64,000 nucleotides of DNA from Fulvimarina pelagi HTCC2506 (GCF_000153705.1 NZ_DS022272.1:1681839-1745838); one strand, 5' to 3'; counted from the stretch's first letter, positions 52,881 to 62,540 are shown. The notes: generated by a model not told the origin, from the letters alone. Numbers and translations: made by a program.

Positions 52881-53627
52881 TTATTCGCTCGGCATCACCA
52901 CCGTATCGACCACATGAACGACGCCGTTCGACTGCATGACATCGGCTTGAGTGACCCGCGCCGCGTTGCCTTGTGGATCGGTGGCGACGATGGTGTCTCC
53001 GTCCATCGAAAGGATCAGTTCGCTGCCCTCCAGCGTCGTCACCGGGTGCTCGCCCCCATCCTCCTCAATCAGCTTCGTTAGTGCCTCTGACGTCGCCTCC
53101 TCGGGAATCACGTGATAGACGAGGACATTGGTGAGCCGCTCCTTGTTCTCCGGCTTCAGGAGCTCGTCCACCGTTCCCTCGGGCAGTTTTTCGAAAGCGT
53201 CGTTGCTCGGCGCAAGCACGGTGAAGGGACCGGCGCCAGAGAGTGTCTCCACGAGATCGGCTGCCTTCAGCGCCGCAACCAGGGTCGTGAGATTGGCAGC
53301 CTCCGACGCGTTTTCCGCGATTGGTTTCGTGGGATCCATCGGTGCGCCGCCGACCACAGGCATTTCACCGGTCCTGGAGCCAGTTCCGGCCGCCTCAGCC
53401 TCGCCCTCGGAGGCTTCCGGCGTTGGCTCTGCAGCTGCGTTCGGATCGCCTTCGGTCGAGTCTGCTTCACTCTCCACAGTATTGCTTTCGACTTCGGGCG
53501 CCGCAGTCTCGCTTTCCGTCGCACCGGACTCGCTCGGCATTTCAGGAGGATTATCGGTCTGCGCATAGACCGCGCCCGCCGCGATCAGCGAAGCGATCGC
53601 GGTGGTGCGTATAAGGATCTTGAACAT
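52881..53627 (-). CDS. Exported fasciclin (FAS1) domain protein
   Basis: 248 residues: signal peptide (residues 1-23, ILIRTTAIASLIAAGAVYA), a ~70-residue acidic low-complexity segment rich in Glu, Ala, Ser and Pro, then a FAS1 adhesion domain with FTVLAPSNDAFEKLPEGTVDELLKP near 130-155 and YHVIPEEA near 170 (the two conserved FAS1 boxes, H1 and H2). The likely role is cell-surface or matrix adhesion. GAGGAG lies six bases before ATG 53627. The start of the frame at 53663 is not used. The linker resembles that of the DUF1236 protein. Confidence 0.88.
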   Translation of the reverse strand: MFKILIRTTAIASLIAAGAVYAQTDNPPEMPSESGATESETAAPEVESNTVESEADSTEGDPNAAAEPTPEASEGEAEAAGTGSRTGEMPVVGGAPMDPTKPIAENASEAANLTTLVAALKAADLVETLSGAGPFTVLAPSNDAFEKLPEGTVDELLKPENKERLTNVLVYHVIPEEATSEALTKLIEEDGGEHPVTTLEGSELILSMDGDTIVATDPQGNAARVTQADVMQSNGVVHVVDTVVMPSE

Positions 53628-53820
53628 TGAGAGCTCCTCGGTTTGAACGCGATGCCAGATCAAGTACCCGCGTTCGTTTTTTGACAGCGGTCAGGGTATG
53701 CCGTTGCTACGTTTGGCCGACGCCGCAGGTTGCCGAAAGCAGGTTCACAATGTCGTTTCAAACACATGGCGGACGCGTCCGTTTGACGGTGCCGACCGCG
53801 AGGGTGTTAGCGCCTCCCGT

Positions 53821-54252
53821 CTAGCTTTCGTTGACCTTGCCACGCATCGCCTTGATATGCCCGCGACCCTTCTTTGCCTTCAGGCGACGTTCCACGGCGC
53901 CCCTTGAAGGCTTTGTCTTCTTACGCGGCGGGGGTGGCGGCTTCAGTGCTTCCAGCACCAATTGACGCAGCCTTTCGCGGGCATCGTCGCGGTTGCGCTC
54001 CTGGGTGCGGTGACGCGAGGCTTCGATCAGCACCTCGCCTTCTTTTGTCGCGCGCCGTCCGGCAAGCCGCATCAGCCGCCGCTTGGCATCCGATGAGATT
54101 GCCCCCGACTGCGCCGCATAGAATCGCAATTGTACCGCACTCGACACCTTGTTCACGTTTTGCCCGCCTGGCCCCCCTGCTGTCACGAACTGCTCGAAGA
54201 GTTCATATTCGGGAATGGTGATGCGGCTGGTAATTTCGAGCGGTTCGGGCAT
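53821..54252 (-). CDS. arfB: Alternative ribosome-rescue factor B (ArfB/YaeJ-type)
   Basis: 143-residue peptidyl-tRNA hydrolase-type release factor that rescues stalled ribosomes. The catalytic GGQ lies in TAGGPGGQNVNKVSSAVQLRF near residues 24-44, with Gly29-Gly30-Gln31. The basic C-terminal tail (KKTKPSRGAVERRLKAKKGRGHIKAMRGK) is the mRNA-channel-binding helix of ArfB. Start at ATG 54252. It lies between the FAS1 gene and pckA, alone on the strand. Confidence 0.93.
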   Translation of the reverse strand: MPEPLEITSRITIPEYELFEQFVTAGGPGGQNVNKVSSAVQLRFYAAQSGAISSDAKRRLMRLAGRRATKEGEVLIEASRHRTQERNRDDARERLRQLVLEALKPPPPPRKKTKPSRGAVERRLKAKKGRGHIKAMRGKVNES

Positions 54253-54350
54253 TCAAAGGGTCCGGGTCGGCGAGAAACAGGTACGGATCATTATGGACTT
54301 CTGCTCTTTCTCTTGAAGCCCGCAGCCTCGCTGGCTCTATCCCGCGAACG

Positions 54351-54379
54351 AAAACGGCCCGCGCATTTAGCGCGGGCCG
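54351..54379 (-). terminator. Intrinsic terminator after pckA
   Basis: A perfect 10-bp stem CGGCCCGCGC/GCGCGGGCCG (54355-54364 with 54370-54379), 5-base loop, followed on the minus strand by four T (54354-54351). 38 bases past the pckA stop. Confidence 0.85.
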
Positions 54380-54416
54380 ATTGAAGTGATGGACGTGGAT
54401 GCGTGAGTTGGCGGCC

Positions 54417-56036
54417 TTACTCAGCCGCCATTTTGAAATTTGGCGCCGCTTCCAGGACCGAACCGTCGACCGTTTCCTCGAAGCGGTGGAAGTTTTCTTG
54501 AAACATCCCGACGAGACGTTCCGCCTGGGCATCGTAGGCGGACGGATCGGCCCAAGTCGATCGCGGATCGAGGATGCGGTCCTCGACACCATCGACCGAA
54601 ACCGGAACCGCAAAGCCGAAATAGGGGTCGGTGCGGAACTGCGCTCCCTTCAGCGAGCCGTCGAGCGCGGCGGCGAGGAGGCAGCGCGTCGCCTTGATAG
54701 GCATGCGCTCGCCCGTCCCGTACGCTCCGCCCGTCCAGCCGGTGTTGACGAGCCAGCAGTCCACATCGTGCTTGGCGATCAGATCGCGCAGGAGATTGCC
54801 ATATTCCGATGGATGGCGCGGCATGAAGGGGGCGCCGAAACACGTCGAGAAGGTCGCTTCGGGTTCGGTCACGCCTTTTTCCGTGCCTGCAACTTTGGCC
54901 GTATAGCCCGAAAGGAAGTGGTACATTGCTTCGGAGGGCGTCAGCCGAGCGATTGGCGGAAGCACGCCGAAAGCATCGGCAGTCAGCATCACGATCGTCG
55001 ATGGCTGGCCGTCACGGCCGGTCTTCGAGGCGTTCGGGATGTAGTGCAGTGGATAGGCTGCGCGCGTGTTCTCGGTGAGTGTGCCGTCGTTGAAGTCTGG
55101 CACGCGATCCTGGTCTAGCACGACGTTCTCGAGAACGGTCCCGAACTTGCGGGTCGTGCCGAAAATTTCCGGCTCGCTCTCTTCCGACAGCCGGATCGTC
55201 TTTGCGTAGCAGCCGCCCTCGAAGTTGAAGATGCCGTTTTCTCCCCAACCGTGCTCGTCGTCGCCGATGAGCGTGCGCTCCGGATCGGCCGATAGCGTCG
55301 TCTTGCCGGTACCGGAGAGGCCGAAGAACACCGCCGATTGGCCGTTGCCTCCGACATTGGCCGAGCAGTGCATTGGCATGACGCCGGTCTTCGGCAAACG
55401 GTAGTTGAGCGCCGTGAAGACGCTCTTCTTCATCTCTCCACCGTAGGACGTGCCACCAATAAGAACGACAAGCTTTTCCAGATCGCAACCGATCACCGTT
55501 TCCGAACGACATTCGTGCCGCGCTGGATCGGCCGAGAAGGACGGCAGATCGATGATCGTCATCTCCGGCACGAAATCTTGGAGCTCCTCCACGCTCGGTC
55601 GGATCAGCAGATTGCGGATGAAGAGGGCATGCCACGCAAACTCGGTGACCACGCGAACCTTGATGGCAATCGCCGGATCTGCGCCGCCGATCAGATCCTG
55701 AACGAAGATGTCCTTACCCTCGGCATGGGCCCTGAAATCGTCGTAGAGACGGCTGAAGGCGTCCGGCGACATGGGCTTGTTGTTGTCCCACCAGATCGCG
55801 TTTTCAGTCGCTTCATCGCGGACAACGAACTTGTCCTTGGCTGAGCGGCCGGTGTGCTTGCCCGTCGTGACGTTGAGTGCGCCGTGAGCCGTCAGTTGAC
55901 CTTCGCCGCGACGCACGGCGACCTCGACCAGTTCAGCTTCCGAGAAATTCCAGCGGATCGAGGAGAGATTCGAAAGTCCCGTCGTCTCGATGCCCGCCTG
56001 CGGGTTCCGCGTCCCGATCTCATTCATGGTGCCCAT
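54417..56036 (-). CDS. pckA: Phosphoenolpyruvate carboxykinase (ATP)
   Basis: 539-residue gluconeogenic enzyme converting oxaloacetate and ATP to PEP. The PEPCK signature and kinase-1a P-loop [13 protein letters not shown] near 250-262, the metal site [23 protein letters not shown] near 271-293, [13 protein letters not shown] near 332, and the [10 protein letters not shown] segment near 385 are all present. Start is ATG 56036 or 56027, three codons on. The leader has a terminator-like hairpin (56054-56077) and a -10-like TATACT (56123-56118). Common rhizobial neighbours chvI-chvG-hprK are not beside it. Confidence 0.96.
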   Translation of the reverse strand: MGTMNEIGTRNPQAGIETTGLSNLSSIRWNFSEAELVEVAVRRGEGQLTAHGALNVTTGKHTGRSAKDKFVVRDEATENAIWWDNNKPMSPDAFSRLYDDFRAHAEGKDIFVQDLIGGADPAIAIKVRVVTEFAWHALFIRNLLIRPSVEELQDFVPEMTIIDLPSFSADPARHECRSETVIGCDLEKLVVLIGGTSYGGEMKKSVFTALNYRLPKTGVMPMHCSANVGGNGQSAVFFGLSGTGKTTLSADPERTLIGDDEHGWGENGIFNFEGGCYAKTIRLSEESEPEIFGTTRKFGTVLENVVLDQDRVPDFNDGTLTENTRAAYPLHYIPNASKTGRDGQPSTIVMLTADAFGVLPPIARLTPSEAMYHFLSGYTAKVAGTEKGVTEPEATFSTCFGAPFMPRHPSEYGNLLRDLIAKHDVDCWLVNTGWTGGAYGTGERMPIKATRCLLAAALDGSLKGAQFRTDPYFGFAVPVSVDGVEDRILDPRSTWADPSAYDAQAERLVGMFQENFHRFEETVDGSVLEAAPNFKMAAE

Positions 56037-56053
56037 CCCATCGCAAAAAGTTT

Positions 56054-56077
56054 ACGGCCCGCAGAAACGCGGACCGT
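56054..56077 (-). promoter_or_regulatory. Hairpin in the pckA 5' leader, attenuator-like
   Basis: On the minus strand a 10-bp stem (two G-U pairs) with a four-base UUUC loop is followed after three bases by CTTTTTG. It ends 18 bases before the ATG at 56036. It could be a terminator-attenuator or stabiliser of the leader; if it is a terminator, the upstream RNA would be about 55 bases. Confidence 0.4.
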
Positions 56078-56188
56078 GTTCTTGCAAGAGCTAGCGCAAT
56101 GCAATTGATGTGACAACAGTATAACAGCAGAGATGGTAAGCAAAGCCAGGTCTCTAATCGATTTTATTGTCTTCCTTTTCAATTCAAA

Positions 56189-56225
56189 CGGTTTGACTAT
56201 GTATTAAATCGGTTCAAGATGTATG
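56189..56225. promoter_or_regulatory. Possible tandem operator in AT-rich gap
   Basis: Two similar boxes, CGGTTTGACTATGTAT (56189-56204) and CGGTTCAAGATGTATG (56210-56225), start 21 bases (two helical turns) apart. They sit in the 56037-56470 gap, whose 56100-56330 part is clearly more AT-rich than the flanks. No gene is seen in the gap. Confidence 0.3.
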
Positions 56226-56470
56226 TCCGAATGAGTATGCGACTGTTTTATTGCACTGCACTCTTCGATGTGCCCGGCATCCGCTCGCAAGTCTAAACAA
56301 AGGTGAATTATTCCGCGCAGAGACTTTCGCTTCCGCCACGCGATCGATGGCCCCGTGCGCCTTCGCGGACCATCGGTTTCCTAAGAGCGCCTTTCAATCC
56401 TCAACCTTCGCTTAAGGATTAGGGGGAGATAATGGGCCCGACCACATGAAGCGTTTTTCGAGGGCCACAT

Positions 56471-56920
56471 ATGATGAACTTCGTCGCAACCGCCGCAATT
56501 GCGGGCATTGCCGCCGTTGTTCTCGTCGCCAATCTTCAGGGCGCGCCTTTGCCGTCCGAGACGACGCGGGCGGGTGCGACGCTTATCGATCCGAAGACAA
56601 CAGCTTCGATAAAGGTTCAGCCAACGCAACAGCCCTCTCCGGCCATGCGGATGATCGATCTCAGGAGCGGCGCGACCTGCCGGATCGTCAAGCCCGATGA
56701 TCTCACCGAGGAATTCATCGCTGCACCCATTGGCCCCGACTGTCAGAGGTCGCCGGCACTCGAACGGGTCGCCAAATGGCGTCAGACCCCCGATGGAGCG
56801 CTGGAGATGGCAGATGACAGCGAACAGACGGTGCTGCGTTTCATGCCGGGCGACGGCGTTCTCTACGAGAGCATCTATCCGTCCGAAGAATTCGTGACCA
56901 TCGTCTCCGCCAACGGATAA
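56471..56920 (+). CDS. Exported protein resembling AprI/Inh metalloprotease inhibitors
   Basis: 149 residues: a signal-anchor-like N-terminus (VATAAIAGIAAVVLVANLQG), a Thr/Ser/Pro/Gln-rich linker, and a small beta-rich domain with two Cys (TCRIVKPD near 71 and DCQRSPALERVAKWRQTPDG near 91-110) with a Trp and an ELAD/FMPGDG pattern that matches the AprI/Inh inhibitor family. Such proteins block serralysin-type metalloproteases in the periplasm. No protease gene is in the window. GAGGG six bases before ATG 56471. Assignment is by pattern only. Confidence 0.55.
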   Translation: MMNFVATAAIAGIAAVVLVANLQGAPLPSETTRAGATLIDPKTTASIKVQPTQQPSPAMRMIDLRSGATCRIVKPDDLTEEFIAAPIGPDCQRSPALERVAKWRQTPDGALEMADDSEQTVLRFMPGDGVLYESIYPSEEFVTIVSANG

Positions 56921-56929
56921 CGCCGAAGC

Positions 56930-57646
56930 CTAACGGATTGCCGCCAGCGCTTCGGCCGTCAGGTCGCCGAGCGGGCGCCGCTGCCGCCCTGCGCTATCGA
57001 AGCTTGCCGGGTCGAGCCAGCGCTCAAAGGCCGGCTCCAAGGCAGGCCATTCCCGGTCGAGTATCGAATACCAGGCAGTATTCCGGTTTCGACCTTTCAC
57101 GACCATATGCTGGCGGAATAATCCCTCGTAACGAAAACCAAGCCGTTCGGCTGCTCGCTTCGAGGGCTCGTTTTCATTATCGCATTTCCATTCCAGCCTG
57201 CGATAGCCGAGGGCGCCGAGGGCGTACCTGGCGATCAGGAAGAGCCCCTCCGTCGCCGCGGGCGTCCGCTGAAGGCTTGGACCGAAGCAGATATGGCCGA
57301 CTTCGATGACCCCGTTCGGGCGATCCGCCCGGAACAAGGCTGCAACGCCTGCGGATTGGCCTGTGGCTTTCGGAATGAAATGGTAGAACCGATGAGCGTC
57401 CCGGAAGTAGACTTCGCTTGCATAGGTGAGGAAGTCGGCTTCGCTTGAAAACGGGCCGGCGGAGAGCCAGCGCCAGATCGTGCCCGCTTCGTCCGCCCGG
57501 AATGCGCCAAAGAGTTCGCCGAACCGGCGGTCGTCGAAGATCGGCTCCACCGTAACGAGCCGACCTTCGAGCGGCTCGGCGCCCGGGAGATCGCGCGGCT
57601 CGAAAGCCGCGAGACCGCTCTCTGCCTCCGACGCTGGCGCGCTCAT
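56930..57646 (-). CDS. GNAT family N-acetyltransferase (RimJ/RimL type)
   Basis: 238-residue acetyltransferase. The RimJ/RimL/YjgM-like pattern is visible: LEGRLVTVEPIF near 26, FYHFIPKATGQSAGVAALFR near 90, VIEVGHICFGPSLQRTPAATEGLFLI near 118-143 and YRRLEWKCDNENEPSKRAAERLGFRYEGLFRQHMVVKGRNRNTAWYSIL near 160-205. Family members acetylate ribosomal protein N-termini or small molecules. Its ATG overlaps the stop of the lipase-like gene (ATGA), so the two are coupled. Confidence 0.88.
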   Translation of the reverse strand: MSAPASEAESGLAAFEPRDLPGAEPLEGRLVTVEPIFDDRRFGELFGAFRADEAGTIWRWLSAGPFSSEADFLTYASEVYFRDAHRFYHFIPKATGQSAGVAALFRADRPNGVIEVGHICFGPSLQRTPAATEGLFLIARYALGALGYRRLEWKCDNENEPSKRAAERLGFRYEGLFRQHMVVKGRNRNTAWYSILDREWPALEPAFERWLDPASFDSAGRQRRPLGDLTAEALAAIR

Positions 57647-58518
57647 CGCGACCGCTGCCTCACGAACTCGATCACGTCGGCGCGGATCGATCGGTCGCCA
57701 AGTTCGAGTGCCGTCGCAAATGCCTTGATCGAGCCGGTGTGGTCGACGCCCGGCACTATGTGGTCCGAGATCGGAATGCCCGCCGCCCGCGCCTTCGCCG
57801 CAAGCGAGCGCGTGTTCTTCGGATCGACCACGGTATCGGCGCCGCCATGGATCAGGAGCATTGGAGGCTCATCGCCGTCGATGTAGTTCACCGGCTGGCT
57901 CGCCGCGCGGGTCGCTTCCGGGAAGACGCGCTTGTAGCGCTCTTCGGTCAGCGGCAAGAAGTCGAAGGGACCGGAAAGACCGACGAAACCGTCGAGCGCG
58001 CCGATCGAGCCGCCGGCATCAGTAAGATAGCGCCCGTCGGTCGCCAGCAGCCCGGCAATCTCGGCCCCCGCGGAATGGCCCATCAGGAAGAACGGATGGC
58101 GGCCGGCCGGAAGCCCGTTCTCGCCTCGCTGTGCCCAGGACGAGACCGCGACTGTCGCGCGCGCTGCATCCTCGACGAAGCCTGGAAATTGAACCGCGGG
58201 ATAAAGCCGATAGTTTGGGATCGCGACGATGATCCCTTCGCTCGCGAGAGACTGGCCGACGAAGAGATACATGTCCTTGCTGCCAGTATCCCAGCTACCG
58301 CCGTGAACGAATACGACGACCGGCGTGTCCGGTTGTGCTCCGTCGGGAATGTAAAGGTCGAGCGTCCCGCGGGCGCCCGGCATGTAGCGAACATCCTCGA
58401 CCACGCTGTAGCCGGCGCTGCTCGTCACTGCGTTGAGCGCGCCGGCGCAGCCGGCAAGCCAAAGCGCCCATAGCGAGCAGAGGATTGGGGTCAGACCCCT
58501 GAAGGCTTTGTCTTGCAA
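57643..58518 (-). CDS. Alpha/beta-hydrolase lipoprotein
   Basis: Serine hydrolase fold of the BD-FAE/carboxylesterase type. A lipobox LAGC at the end of a hydrophobic N-terminus (LTPILCSLWALWLAGCAG) marks a lipoprotein. Motifs: VVVFVHGGSW (oxyanion hole, HGG), GHSAGAEIAGLLA (nucleophile G-x-S-x-G), and the catalytic Asp/His region GGADTVVDPKNT and GVDHTGSIKAF. The start is uncertain: a TTG at 58518 gives a normal lipoprotein signal of 24 residues to the Cys, and the frame is open to a GTG at 58596. Substrate unknown. Confidence 0.8.
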   Translation of the reverse strand: MQDKAFRGLTPILCSLWALWLAGCAGALNAVTSSAGYSVVEDVRYMPGARGTLDLYIPDGAQPDTPVVVFVHGGSWDTGSKDMYLFVGQSLASEGIIVAIPNYRLYPAVQFPGFVEDAARATVAVSSWAQRGENGLPAGRHPFFLMGHSAGAEIAGLLATDGRYLTDAGGSIGALDGFVGLSGPFDFLPLTEERYKRVFPEATRAASQPVNYIDGDEPPMLLIHGGADTVVDPKNTRSLAAKARAAGIPISDHIVPGVDHTGSIKAFATALELGDRSIRADVIEFVRQRSR

Positions 58519-58626
58519 TAGAATGTCTATCCGCTTCGCTGCACGCCATCGACGCTGCCGAACAATAGTACCGCGCCGCACGTGTGCAACGAACACGGCC
58601 GGCCGTCGAGTTACGATGTCGCGTCT

Positions 58627-58980
58627 TCAGGAGATGCGGCTCGCCAGTTTTTCCAGCAGTTCGGAAGTCCGGTCCATGGCGCGGGCGCAGCGGCCGCGCA
58701 GGTCGGCGATCCGTTCGTTGAGAGCCGATACTTTGCTCTTCAGCGTCCGGTTCTCGTCCTCGAGCGTGTTGATACGGGTGTGAGCATCGGAAAGTTCGTC
58801 GGCTGTCATAATCGCCGCCATGATCGTCAGGCGCTGGTCTCCGATCTGGCCGACCCCGTCCTTCAGCCCTTGTATCTTCTCCTCGATCCCCGAGGCGAGA
58901 TCCTGCAGATGCTCCTCCTCGCCCGGCCCACAGGCCATGCGGTAGGTCTTACCGTCGATTGTTACGACTACCTGCGGCAT
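58627..58980 (-). CDS. zapA: Cell division protein ZapA
   Basis: 117-residue FtsZ-ring stabiliser. VVVTIDGKTYRMACGPGEEEHLQDLAS at the N-terminus is the ZapA dimer domain, followed by a long heptad-rich helix (LTIMAAIMTADELSDAHTRINTLEDENRTLKSKVSALNER near 50-90) that forms the coiled coil and a basic end. It follows a DUF4164 gene on the same strand, a pair seen in Hyphomicrobiales. The usual downstream 5-formyltetrahydrofolate cyclo-ligase gene is not present here. Confidence 0.93.
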   Translation of the reverse strand: MPQVVVTIDGKTYRMACGPGEEEHLQDLASGIEEKIQGLKDGVGQIGDQRLTIMAAIMTADELSDAHTRINTLEDENRTLKSKVSALNERIADLRGRCARAMDRTSELLEKLASRIS

Positions 58981-59029
58981 CCCCGTCCAACTCTTCCCTC
59001 TTCACGATCCCCCGATGCCGGCGCGGGTC

Positions 59030-59311
59030 TCACGATTCGCTCGGCGAGATCACGTCGCGCACCCGCTCCATGGCGTCGACGAGCCGGTGCGAGACCTCGC
59101 GGTTCACACGTTCCAGCCGTTCGGCCCTTGCGAGCGCATTATCGAGTTCGCGTGCAAGCCTTCCGCGATCGGCGGTCATACGCTGCATCACGGCCTCGGT
59201 GTCGACGAGCACCGACTCGCGGGCGACCCGTGTTTCGATCGCCGTCGAGAGGGCGTTTACGGCAGCCTGCAACCGTGCTTCGCTGCGCTCGAATTCGTCA
59301 TCGGCCACCAT
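59030..59311 (-). CDS. DUF4164 family coiled-coil protein
   Basis: 93-residue helical protein that forms one long coiled coil (EARLQAAVNALSTAIETRV, then DRGRLARELDNALARAERLERVNREVSHRLVDAMERVRDVI). DUF4164 genes sit directly before zapA in Hyphomicrobiales, so a division-related role is likely but untested. ATG 59311. zapA follows after ~50 bases. Divergent from tkt; the 208-base gap has a TTGACA at 59422 (plus strand) that could be the tkt -35. Confidence 0.85.
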   Translation of the reverse strand: MVADDEFERSEARLQAAVNALSTAIETRVARESVLVDTEAVMQRMTADRGRLARELDNALARAERLERVNREVSHRLVDAMERVRDVISPSES

Positions 59312-59519
59312 GCCGCCCGGTCCGCTCCTTGCTTCGGATACCCGTCTGGTCTGCCTACCCTGCGAAACCAGAGAGAAAAAGGAAAGAGGCGCGCACGAAC
59401 GGCGGTGAGTTTCTCACTGCATTGACAGCCTTCGCGCCCTGTGATGTCTCCGCGCGAACTTTGAAGTGACGACCCGAAGGGCCTCTTCCGCAGATTTCGC
59501 CAGCTGCTAGAGCACATCC

Positions 59520-61538
59520 ATGACAACTCCTGAAACCGCGCGCGATATGGCGAATGCCATCCGCTTCCTCAGTGCCGACGCCGTCGAGAACGCCGGCTCC
59601 GGCCACCCAGGCCTGCCGCTGGGCGCTGCGGACATCGCGACCGTCCTCTTCACCCGATTCATGCGCTTCGACCCGACGATGCCGGAATGGCCGAACCGCG
59701 ATAGGTTCGTCTTCTCCGCCGGCCATGGCTCGATGCTGCTCTACAGCTTGCTCCATCTGCTCGGCTACAAGGATATCGGCATCGAAGAGATCCGTAGCTT
59801 TCGGCAGCTCGGCTCGAAGGCTGCAGGCCATCCCGAATACGGCCACGCGGCCGGGATCGAGACGACGACGGGCCCTCTCGGTCAAGGGATCGCCAATGCC
59901 GTGGGCATGGCCATTGCAGAGCGCCACCTTGCCGCGCGTTTCGGCGACGAGCTCGTCGACCATCGCACCTATGTCTTCGTCGGCGACGGCTGCCTTATGG
60001 AGGGCATCTCGCAGGAGGCGATCTCGCTCGCCGGCCAGTTGAAGCTCTCCAAGCTCACGATGCTCTGGGACGATAACGGCATCACGATCGACGGCGCGGT
60101 CTCCCTCGCTGATGCAACGGATCAGCTCGCCCGGTTCCAGGCAAGCGGCTGGGACACCTTTTCCTGCGACGGTCACGACCAGGACGAGATCGCGGCGGCG
60201 CTGGAAGCCGCCAACGCCTCCGACAAGCCCAGCCTCGTCGACTGCCGCACGACGATCGGTTTCGGCGCGAGCGGCAAGGCCGGAACAGCGAAGGCCCACG
60301 GCTCGCCGCTCGGCGAGGACGAGATCAAGCAGATGCGCGAAACGCTCGACTGGCCGCACGAGCCGTTCGAAGTGCCCGCCAACATCACAGATCAGTGGCG
60401 CATAGCCGGCTTGAGATCAGCCGCGGCCCGCCGCAAGTGGGAGGAGCGGCACGCCGCTCTCGACGCCGAACAGCGCGGCGAGTTCGACCGGCTCCATCGC
60501 GGCGACCTCCCAAGCGGTCTCCAGCAGCGCATCGAGCGGGCCAAGCGAAACGCCAACGAGATGCGCCCCGCGGTCGCGACCCGCAAGGCTTCCGAAATGG
60601 CCTTGGAGGTCATCAACGAGATCGTACCCGAAACCCTCGGCGGCTCCGCGGATCTGACCGGTTCGAACAACACGCTCACCGAAGGCCTTGGGGTTCTCTC
60701 CGCCGAGAACCACGACGGTCGCTACATCCATTACGGCATTCGCGAACACGCCATGGCCGGAATCATGAACGGTCTCGCACTGCACGGAGGCGTCATACCC
60801 TATGGCGGCACCTTCCTCGCCTTCTCGGACTATGCCCGTGGCGCAATTCGTCTCTCAGCCCTGATGGGCCTGCGTGTCGTCTACGTGCTGACGCATGATT
60901 CGATCGGCCTCGGCGAGGACGGCCCGACCCACCAGCCAGTCGAACATCTCGCGGCCCTTCGCGCGATTCCCAACCTTGCCGTCATGCGGCCCGCCGACAT
61001 CGTCGAGACCTTGGAATGCTGGCATCTGGCACTCGAATCCGAGGACCGGCCCACTGTACTTGCCCTGTCACGCCAGGCAGTTCCTGCGCTGAGGACCGAC
61101 GAGCACGACGAGAACAAGTCTTCGCGGGGCGCCTACGAACTCGTGTCGGCCCATGGCGAGGCGAAGGTCACGCTCTTCGCCACCGGCACCGAGGTCGAGA
61201 TCGCCGTCGCGGCCCAGAAATCGCTCGAACAGGACGGCTACCCGACGCGTGTCGTTTCCGTTCCCTGTTTCGAGCTTTTCGAGGCCCAAACTGAGACCTA
61301 TCGCGCCGCCTTCCTCGACGATCCATCCCTGAAGGTTGCGATCGAGGCCGGCGTCCGGCAGGGCTGGGACGCGCTCATTGGCCGGCACGGCATCTTCGTC
61401 GGCATGAACGGTTTTGGGGCCAGCGGCAAAGCGGGGGAACTCTACACCCATTTCGGCATCACAGCCGACGAGGTGGTGCGGCAGGTCCGCGAGCGTATGG
61501 ATCCCAACCCGAAGGACAGCGAGGAGACGGAGGAATAG
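59520..61538 (+). CDS. tkt: Transketolase
   Basis: 672-residue thiamine-diphosphate enzyme of the non-oxidative pentose phosphate or Calvin cycle. The ThDP domain has [17 protein letters not shown] at 27-43, [14 protein letters not shown] near 117-130, the ThDP/Mg motif [13 protein letters not shown] near 158-170 and DDNGITIDG near 186. The Pyr domain has [20 protein letters not shown] near 463-482 with the conserved His, and the C-domain closes with GAFGASGKA-type residues. ATG 59520. It is divergent from the zapA unit. Convergent with yihY, four bases apart. Confidence 0.96.
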   Translation: MTTPETARDMANAIRFLSADAVENAGSGHPGLPLGAADIATVLFTRFMRFDPTMPEWPNRDRFVFSAGHGSMLLYSLLHLLGYKDIGIEEIRSFRQLGSKAAGHPEYGHAAGIETTTGPLGQGIANAVGMAIAERHLAARFGDELVDHRTYVFVGDGCLMEGISQEAISLAGQLKLSKLTMLWDDNGITIDGAVSLADATDQLARFQASGWDTFSCDGHDQDEIAAALEAANASDKPSLVDCRTTIGFGASGKAGTAKAHGSPLGEDEIKQMRETLDWPHEPFEVPANITDQWRIAGLRSAAARRKWEERHAALDAEQRGEFDRLHRGDLPSGLQQRIERAKRNANEMRPAVATRKASEMALEVINEIVPETLGGSADLTGSNNTLTEGLGVLSAENHDGRYIHYGIREHAMAGIMNGLALHGGVIPYGGTFLAFSDYARGAIRLSALMGLRVVYVLTHDSIGLGEDGPTHQPVEHLAALRAIPNLAVMRPADIVETLECWHLALESEDRPTVLALSRQAVPALRTDEHDENKSSRGAYELVSAHGEAKVTLFATGTEVEIAVAAQKSLEQDGYPTRVVSVPCFELFEAQTETYRAAFLDDPSLKVAIEAGVRQGWDALIGRHGIFVGMNGFGASGKAGELYTHFGITADEVVRQVRERMDPNPKDSEETEE

Positions 61539-61541
61539 CCT

Positions 61542-62402
61542 TCAAATACGCTGGAGCCGCTGTTCGCCCTCGGACGTTCCCCGCTCGACCGAATAAGCCC
61601 AGGTGAATTCGGCGCCAAACAGGAAGATCTGGCAGGTGTAGAAAATCCAGAGCAAGATCGTCACGAGCGAGGCCGCCGAACCATAGGTCGACGTGATGCC
61701 GCTCTGGCCGATGTAGAGGCCGATCGCGAACTTTCCGATCTCCAGGAGCGCGGCCGTCAGCGCCGCGCCGACGATCACCGTCAGCCATTCCAGCCGCTTG
61801 TCCGGCAGGAGCCTGAAGATCAGCGCGAAGAGTGTCGTCCCCGCAGCCCAGCTAAACAGGATGTTGAGCCCTAGGATAAGAACTGTGAGATCCTCGAACC
61901 GATCAAGAATATAGTTTGACAGCGCCGTTAAGCCGGCATCGATCACCAGCGATATCAAAAGGAGGAAGCCGAGTGTCAGCACCAGAGCGAGGCTGATGAG
62001 TCGGCCGCGCACGATCGTCCAGAAGTCCCCGTATTTCGGTTCAGACCGGAATATGATGTTGAGGTCGTCTTGAAGTTCGACGATCGCGCCGGTTGCCAGC
62101 ACGAAGAACATCCCGATACCGAACAGCACCGAAAACCAACCTGTGCCGAATTGCGTTGCCGCGCTCAGCATGGAGTCGAGCGCGCCCGCCGCATCGGCCC
62201 CGATCAGCGCGCCCGCTTCGTCGACGACCGCAAGCCGGGTCGCGTCCTGCCCGAAGAAGAGCCCGGCGATCGTCACACTCGCCAGAAGCACCGGTCCCAG
62301 CGAGAACAGCGCATAAAAAGAGATCGCCGCACCAAGGCTCAAAGCCCGGTCGTTCCACCAGCCTAGAATTGCTGCCTTGAAGAGGCGGGCGATCTTGGGC
62401 AT
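61542..62402 (-). CDS. YihY/BrkB family membrane protein (second copy)
   Basis: 286-residue integral membrane protein, a second YihY/BrkB. The N-terminal FKAAILGWWNDRALSLGAAISFYALFSLGP is the family hallmark; about six membrane segments follow, with the conserved closing YGSAASLVTILLWIFYTCQIFLFGAEFTWAY. Diverged from the copy at 1676-2641 (low similarity outside the hallmarks). ATG at 62402 is preceded by AAGG at eight bases; the frame is open to 62453. Convergent with tkt by four bases, divergent from gapA. Confidence 0.85.
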   Translation of the reverse strand: MPKIARLFKAAILGWWNDRALSLGAAISFYALFSLGPVLLASVTIAGLFFGQDATRLAVVDEAGALIGADAAGALDSMLSAATQFGTGWFSVLFGIGMFFVLATGAIVELQDDLNIIFRSEPKYGDFWTIVRGRLISLALVLTLGFLLLISLVIDAGLTALSNYILDRFEDLTVLILGLNILFSWAAGTTLFALIFRLLPDKRLEWLTVIVGAALTAALLEIGKFAIGLYIGQSGITSTYGSAASLVTILLWIFYTCQIFLFGAEFTWAYSVERGTSEGEQRLQRI

Positions 62403-62440
62403 GCGGGATCCCTTGCTTCCTCTGCTATGCGTTCGTCCCT

Positions 62441-62455
62441 CTATGCCATGCATAG
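62441..62455. repeat. Inverted repeat CTATGC-CAT-GCATAG between yihY and gapA
   Basis: A perfect 6-bp inverted repeat, spacer 3, in the divergent intergenic region 39 bases before yihY. Candidate operator. A second inverted repeat lies at 62541-62565. Confidence 0.3.
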
Positions 62456-62540
62456 GGCATTCGCCTCGCCCGCCTCACCTACGCTGTCGGCACGCTTCGG
62501 TCGTAGACCCTGCTTCCTCGTCGATCAGCGCAATGCGTTC

